Source: Bretschneidera sinensis
Taxonomy: Eukaryota; Streptophyta; Magnoliopsida; Brassicales; Akaniaceae
Assembly: GCA_023935145.1 (NCBI GenBank)
Contig: CM043698.1
Coordinates: forward strand, 72,068,501 to 72,132,500
Length of the DNA stretch: 64,000 nucleotides
Direction of reading: 5' to 3'
Under the pieces are notes generated by a model. The model had not been told where the DNA came from. It saw only the letters and a program-made list of their open reading frames with translations, and ran no database searches. Below are positions 60,045 through 64,000 of this stretch, piece after piece. Numbering within the stretch: position 1 is the stretch's first letter; the number at the start of each line of letters is the position of its first letter. Made by a program: the position numbers and the translations under genes.

Positions 60045-61044
60045 ATAGTGAATTAGTGCTAAAAAGATTTGAAAGGCTGGTCATATGATCAGAGGCTCCA
60101 GAATTGATTATCCATGGAGCAAAATTTGAACAAGAATGGGCATTAAAAACACTACCTGTTTGTGCAAGAGAGACACTAGGAATACCAGATGAGGAATTGG
60201 ATTTTAGTAGTTTCAGAAGATGATTCATCTGCTCCTTGCTGAAGGGACTTGACTCAGCTTCATTGGCAGTGGGAATCACACGTTTATTTTTGTCACCAGG
60301 CTTGCTGCTTTTCCAATTTACTGGTTTTCCATGAATTTTCCAGCAAGTATCTCGAGTATGGCGTGGTTTGTTACAATAATCGCACCAGACCCGAGGCTTC
60401 TCTTCAGTTTTTTGCTGAAAATTGGCTGCCTTATTAGCATTAGATTCGGTAATAAGGGCAGAACCTTCAATGGCCCCGCTGGTGATCTTCTTCCCCAACA
60501 TTACGTGTCTACGGCTTTCTTCTCTTCGAACTTCAGCAAACACTTCACCGAGTGGAGGAAGTGGAGGAAGTGGAGTCCTGCCAATGATCCTTCCTCTAAC
60601 TTCATCAAACTCCACGTTTAGTCCGGCAAGGAATTTGTAAATGCGATGAGCCTCCACAGTTCGTTTGTAATAACTAGCATCTTCAATGGATTTCCATTCA
60701 TAATCATTGAACAAATCCAAGTCCTGCCACAGCCGCTTCAATGAATTGAAATACTTGGTGATTGAGTCTTCGCTTTGTCGAATCTCGCCAAGTTTCAGAG
60801 TCAATTCATAAATTTGAGATTGATTTCCCAAATCAGAATACATCTGATTAATGTTGTCCCAGAGTTCTTTGGCCGTAGAATAGCACATATAATTGGAATT
60901 AATGTCCTCATCCATCGAATGCATGAGCCAGGTCATTACCATTGAATTTTCTGCATCCCAGGTCGCATACGCTGGATCCTCCGGAGCTGGTTCCTTCTTT
61001 TCTCCTGTTAAATACCTAATTTTTCCCCGTCCTCTGATGTACAT
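60045..61044 (-). pseudogene. Copia gag-protease fragment (inverted copy)
   Basis: A 351-codon frame parallel to residues 49 onward of the forward gag: MYIRGRGKIRYLTGEKKEPA, MVMTWLMHSMDEDINSNYMC, CDYCNKPRHTRDTC (intact knuckle). The protease motif reads WIINSGASDHMT, so here the catalytic aspartate is asparagine. It contains a small in-frame insertion relative to the forward copy (TPLPPLPPLGEVF against TPLPPLGEVF). The sequence leaves the element at the junction, right after FSTNSLCSGLE. Confidence 0.9.
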
Positions 61045-61237
61045 CCAAACTGATTGGGACCATCGTAAGAAGTTGTTCCCATTAAGACGGATTGTAGTGA
61101 TTTGGACAGAGTGAGAATAGGTACTGGGGTTTTGAATTGTAGGGTTTATGAGGGGCGGAGTTGACTCAGAAGAGATGTCAGAAATTGCTGGATTGAGCAG
61201 AAAAAAATTCTAGTGTTTTAGGGTTGCTCTGATACCA

Positions 61238-61482
61238 TGTGAATTTGAACGAAAGACAGAAAATGGAATAACTTTTCTCTATATTATTCATTCTAAAATG
61301 GTTTATACAGATTTTCTTTTTATAAGAGAATACAAGTACAAAATAATGAAACTAACTAAAATGGCTAGTTGTCCTAATTAATTAATTACAGAGTTGGCTA
61401 AAGAACTATTACAAAAATAAGAATACAGTTAATAAAACTCATAATATTCAGTAATATTATGACCGAATCTTCCTTTTCAACA
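61238..61482 (-). repeat. 5' LTR of the inverted copia copy
   Basis: 245 bp. On plus it begins TGTGAATTTGAACG and ends CTTTTCAACA. Confidence 0.92.
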
Positions 61483-61652
61483 AAAACAACTTCAGATTTT
61501 AGGAATGAGGACTTCATACTGACAGAAAGAGGTGCTTATAAGAATATAATTACACAATGCGTCAATTGTGGATATAAATACATATGGGTTCACAAGTAAT
61601 TAATACAAGAGAGTGAAATATGTCAATACCTATAGCCTAGCTAATGATTCCT

Positions 61653-61736
61653 TGACCATTGATATTTCAAGTACGCAAGCATCACTTGGGGAGGCCCGTC
61701 ATACCTTATGTTATCTGGAGATGTTTCGGGGTCATA
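61653..61736 (-). pseudogene. TOR: TOR kinase FAT-domain exon (downstream of the two)
   Basis: Minus strand: acceptor GATATTCAG, then 28 codons starting YDPETSPDNIRYDGPPQVM and ending YLKYQWS. This is the conserved plant TOR sequence that follows LLQ at the end of the other exon. Phase 0 at the start fits the phase-0 end of that exon. After YQWS the reading goes to RNH and a stop, and no GT donor is present, so the downstream junction is lost. The intron between the two exons is about 104 bases. Confidence 0.85.
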
Positions 61737-61840
61737 CTGAATATCATTTAGAAATAGAAAAAGTTAAATTAAGCAGACAAGGAAAAATGAAATTGACTCC
61801 TAAATTACCATATGGGTTCCAAAAGGTAACTTCCACTGAC

Positions 61841-61961
61841 CTGCAAGAGTTTAACTTCCACTCCCACTTTTTCTACAAAGAGAAGCGAACTTGAGCCAAG
61901 TTTCAATGTCTTCAGTAGGTGCTAGCACAAGTGCTCTAACAGCCAAAAGCGCTTGCCAGAC
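61841..61961 (-). pseudogene. TOR: TOR kinase FAT-domain exon (upstream of the two), frameshifted
   Basis: Minus strand: acceptor TTTCATTGTGCAG, then VWQALLAVRALVLAPTED and IETWLKFASLCRKSG, the FAT-domain motif shared by plant and animal TOR kinases (mTOR has TWLKYASLCGKSG). After KSG about 20 bases are missing compared with the expected RISQARSTL segment, which shifts the frame. VKLLQ and the donor CAG|GTCAGT still follow. TOR is a large Ser/Thr kinase controlling growth and translation. This copy cannot make it. Confidence 0.88.
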
Positions 61962-62270
61962 CTGCACAATGAAACATAAGCAAAAGTTATAAGGAATTTA
62001 CAACATAAAAATCATTAGAGACAATTGCAGCAGAAAAGCCTGAAGAAGCATGGGTCAAGTTGACCAACTTGTGAAAACTCAGGGTTTTTTTTGCTTTAAT
62101 TTACCGCTGTTTAAGTAAAAAATTAGAGATAAATGCACTAGTTTCACAGAATGAAAACCTTGGTGTAGCATGGATTCAGTTAAACAGGCAGGGACTTGAG
62201 TGCGTGTAACACATGTTTCAATCAAATTACATTTTCTACAATGAACTGTACAAGGATATAGATAACGAAT
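61962..62270. other. Non-coding stretch upstream of the TOR exons
   Basis: No further TOR exon was recognised in this or the next kilobase, so the TOR remnant seems cut on its 5' side too. Confidence 0.5.
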
Positions 62271-62284
62271 GGTAGAGCTTTTTT

Positions 62285-62580
62285 TCCATTACAATATGGG
62301 TTATTCGGGGATGTGATGGCTGGAAAATCGAGCAAGTCTGCACAGGAGATCCATTTTGTGCATCCGTATCTGAAGTAATTCTTAGTACTAATCATCAACC
62401 AAGTCCAAAATCTAGTTCTGAGATGATATCACACTGGTGCCCTCCTACTGATGGTGTTCTCAAGGTAAATTGTCCATGCTGCTATTTTTATAGATGGCAG
62501 TGGGAGGTTGGGAGTCAGCTGTGAGATTGCTAAGGGTGACTTTTATGCCAGCTTATCAATGTTAAAATGGAGCAGCTGCT
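62285..62580 (+). pseudogene. LINE-type RNase H (RVT_3) fragment
   Basis: The plus strand reads ISHWCPPTDGVLKVN and, after a small frame change, AAIFIDGSGRLGVSCEIAKG then DFYASLSMLKW. This matches the start of the RNase H domain found at the end of plant LINE polyproteins (WxPPxxGxxKVNxDAA...DGSGRxG). It is short, frame-broken and without neighbours. Confidence 0.65.
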
Positions 62581-62996
62581 CATATGAATCATATTTTCTA
62601 AACTAACAAGAAACAAAAAATAAAAATCCAAACTGAATCTTGAAAAAGAAGCAATGCTAACAAATCCATTTAGCAAGTTCCTTCATTTTGCAATTAAAGA
62701 AAAACTTACAGGAGTATAATACATAGGCATGGAAGTTTAAACAATCACAAAGACTCCTATAAAGCCAAAAGAAAATGCAAGAACAATATAGCAAAGCAAT
62801 GGCAAGCCAAATATAGGAGGATAATCATACAATTAGTGAAAAATAAATCAGCAGCTAAGATTAGATCTGCATTAACAATAAGTTCAAATTACAATAAGTG
62901 GATCTAAACTAAATCAGCAACCACATGGTGGCTTCATTCACATTGAAATTGCACAGCTGTGCAATGGAGAGAACTAAATAAGAGCTTTTCCAATCA

Positions 62997-64000
62997 TCAC
63001 GGAGAAATGACTTGGTTTCTGAGTCTGCTCGAACGCCTAACCGGGGTAACCACCTCTTCATCTCCATGTCCCTACAAAATCAAAGCAAGCACCAAACTTG
63101 ATAATAAATTTCTGCTTATTTTAAAAATGAATTACTCACAATTTTAAGTATGGTAATTAAGAACTAACATGTTTGCTCGAAATTTTCTCATATGTGGTGA
63201 AACTTCCATAAGAAGTTGAAGCCATAGAGTATTCTGATGTTGCAAGAGATTCTCTCTTATAGTTCCTCCTAGCCTTCCTTTCTTGGCTCTGTGCCTCATT
63301 TGATTCCTTCAGTCCTTCTTTCTTGCCATAAGTTGAGCTCTTCTGGAAACTGCTCATTTCTGAGGGGCATGACTCTCCTCCAACCATATCAAACTCTGTC
63401 TGCCAGTTCAATGAAGAGAGTCTTTCCTGGAACAACTTCTCCTCGCTCACTGACATTGGACTGTATTCAAGTTTCCTATTAACCACTGGTTGTTCAACAA
63501 GAACAGCAGCATTTAGTGTCAAGGGTTTTCCTCTCTTTGCAGAGATAAAAGCTGCAGCTGCAAGTAGACTCACCACAAGCAATGAAATCCCTAGAACATT
63601 CTGCATTGACACCTTATCTTCTGACCCCTCAACTGCAGAATCCACTGTTTCTGAACTTTGTGAATTCTCGGCAGAAACATACACTTCGGGGCTTTCTGGG
63701 TTTTCTTCAGCTTTGGTGGACTCAATTTCACATTGAGCTCCCCCAGCTTCTGATGCTTCGGGTTGAAATTCTGCAGCCGAGGAAATTAGGCCAGGTTGGT
63801 CTTTAAGGACCATGACACTTCGCTGCTCACTATGAGCGACAGCAGCAGATTCTTCAAGGTCTACGTCATCTTGTGGTTCAATGTAAATTGCAGCAGGTTC
63901 AACTCTTTCTAGGTTCTGCTCTGAATTATCGGGTTCAATCACCTCAGCCACAACAACCTCTTGCTCAGGTTCTGAATTAACAAGTTCTTCTGAAGCGACT
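62997..64000 (-). CDS. Unnamed acidic single-pass membrane protein, 3' part (gene continues past the right edge)
   Basis: Two exons on the minus strand: 64000-63169 (open to the window edge) and 63071-62997, joined CAT|GTTAGT...TTTTGTAG|GGACATGG in phase 0, stop TGA at 62997-62999. The first visible part is rich in Glu and Ser. A hydrophobic segment (NVLGISLLVVSLLAAAAFIS) with a following AKRGK is a likely membrane helix with a positive flank. The rest is basic and Ser-rich (SMASTSYGSFTTYEKISSKH), and the last exon gives GHGDEEVVTPVRRSSRLRNQ and ends VISP. The strong splice sites and sensible ending suggest a working plant gene of unknown function. The frame has no start codon inside the window. 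Confidence 0.8.

Larger units (their letters stand above)
60025..61482 (-). mobile_element. Ty1/copia element, inverted partial copy (gag end to 5' LTR)
   Basis: This is the same family as the forward copy, in the opposite orientation. It holds the 5' LTR (61238-61482), the PBS (61226-61237 on plus as GCTCTGATACCA) and gag up to shortly after the protease motif, ending at the junction near 60025-60037. The outer flanks of the pair (ATAAT at left, AAAAC at right) do not match as a target duplication. Confidence 0.92.

Noticed and set aside
55402..61482. Single full-length copia element with two LTRs
   Set aside because: The two LTRs are in opposite orientation, the second internal part is an inverted gag, and no matching target duplication flanks the pair.
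61613..61894. Plus-strand 93-codon ORF
   Set aside because: It is the shadow of the minus-strand TOR exons and their intron.
1..64000. CRISPR arrays, tRNA or rRNA genes, bacterial operons
   Set aside because: No regularly spaced identical repeats, tRNA cloverleaf boxes or rRNA segments were recognised, and the content is clearly plant nuclear DNA.

Overview
The window looks like AT-rich nuclear DNA of a flowering plant, most likely a eudicot. It has spliced genes with GT-AG introns (and one GC-AG intron), long gene-poor stretches, microsatellites and many decayed plant retrotransposons (a LINE, two Ty3/gypsy elements, Ty1/copia copies and several solo LTRs). I see no prokaryotic operons, CRISPR array, rRNA or tRNA gene.

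Layout. 1-3850 is a minus-strand LINE cut by the left edge and carrying an internal deletion. About 4680-5173 is a broken copy of the promoter and first exon of the ITPK gene found 40 kb further on. 5174-11690 is a degenerate minus-strand Ty3/gypsy element with both LTRs and a 1.2 kb nested insertion (6289-7502). 11830-12876 is a solo LTR with a perfect 5-bp target duplication. 17304-21879 is a nearly complete but dead Ty1/copia element with unusual LTR termini (TATTAA...TTAATA). About 25400-36782 is an old minus-strand Ty3/gypsy element of Tat type, broken by two large solo LTRs (28818-31657 and 33680-35684). Between these lie AT-rich stretches with inverted-repeat elements (13161-13563, 40277-41299, 41720-42215).

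The best-supported host gene is a ten-exon inositol-tetrakisphosphate 1-kinase (ITPK) gene on the plus strand, 45304-51770. All ten exons join in frame to a 347-residue product. Convergent to it, on the minus strand, are scattered exons of a TOR (target of rapamycin) kinase gene: the last coding exon at 54166-54184 and two FAT-domain exons at 61653-61736 and 61841-61961. Most of the 7.5 kb between them is two copies of one Ty1/copia family joined in inverted orientation (55402-61482). The TOR exons for the FRB and kinase domains are not there and one remaining exon is frameshifted, so this is a TOR pseudogene. At the right edge (62997-64000, minus) is the 3' part of a plant gene for an acidic, single-pass membrane protein that I cannot name.

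The most informative structures are the TOR remnant beside ITPK, the ITPK exon-1 duplication that includes intron sequence, the inverted copia chimera, and the solo LTRs whose target duplications restore a broken reading frame. I found no clearly new biochemical system. The novelty is in genome structure and gene decay.
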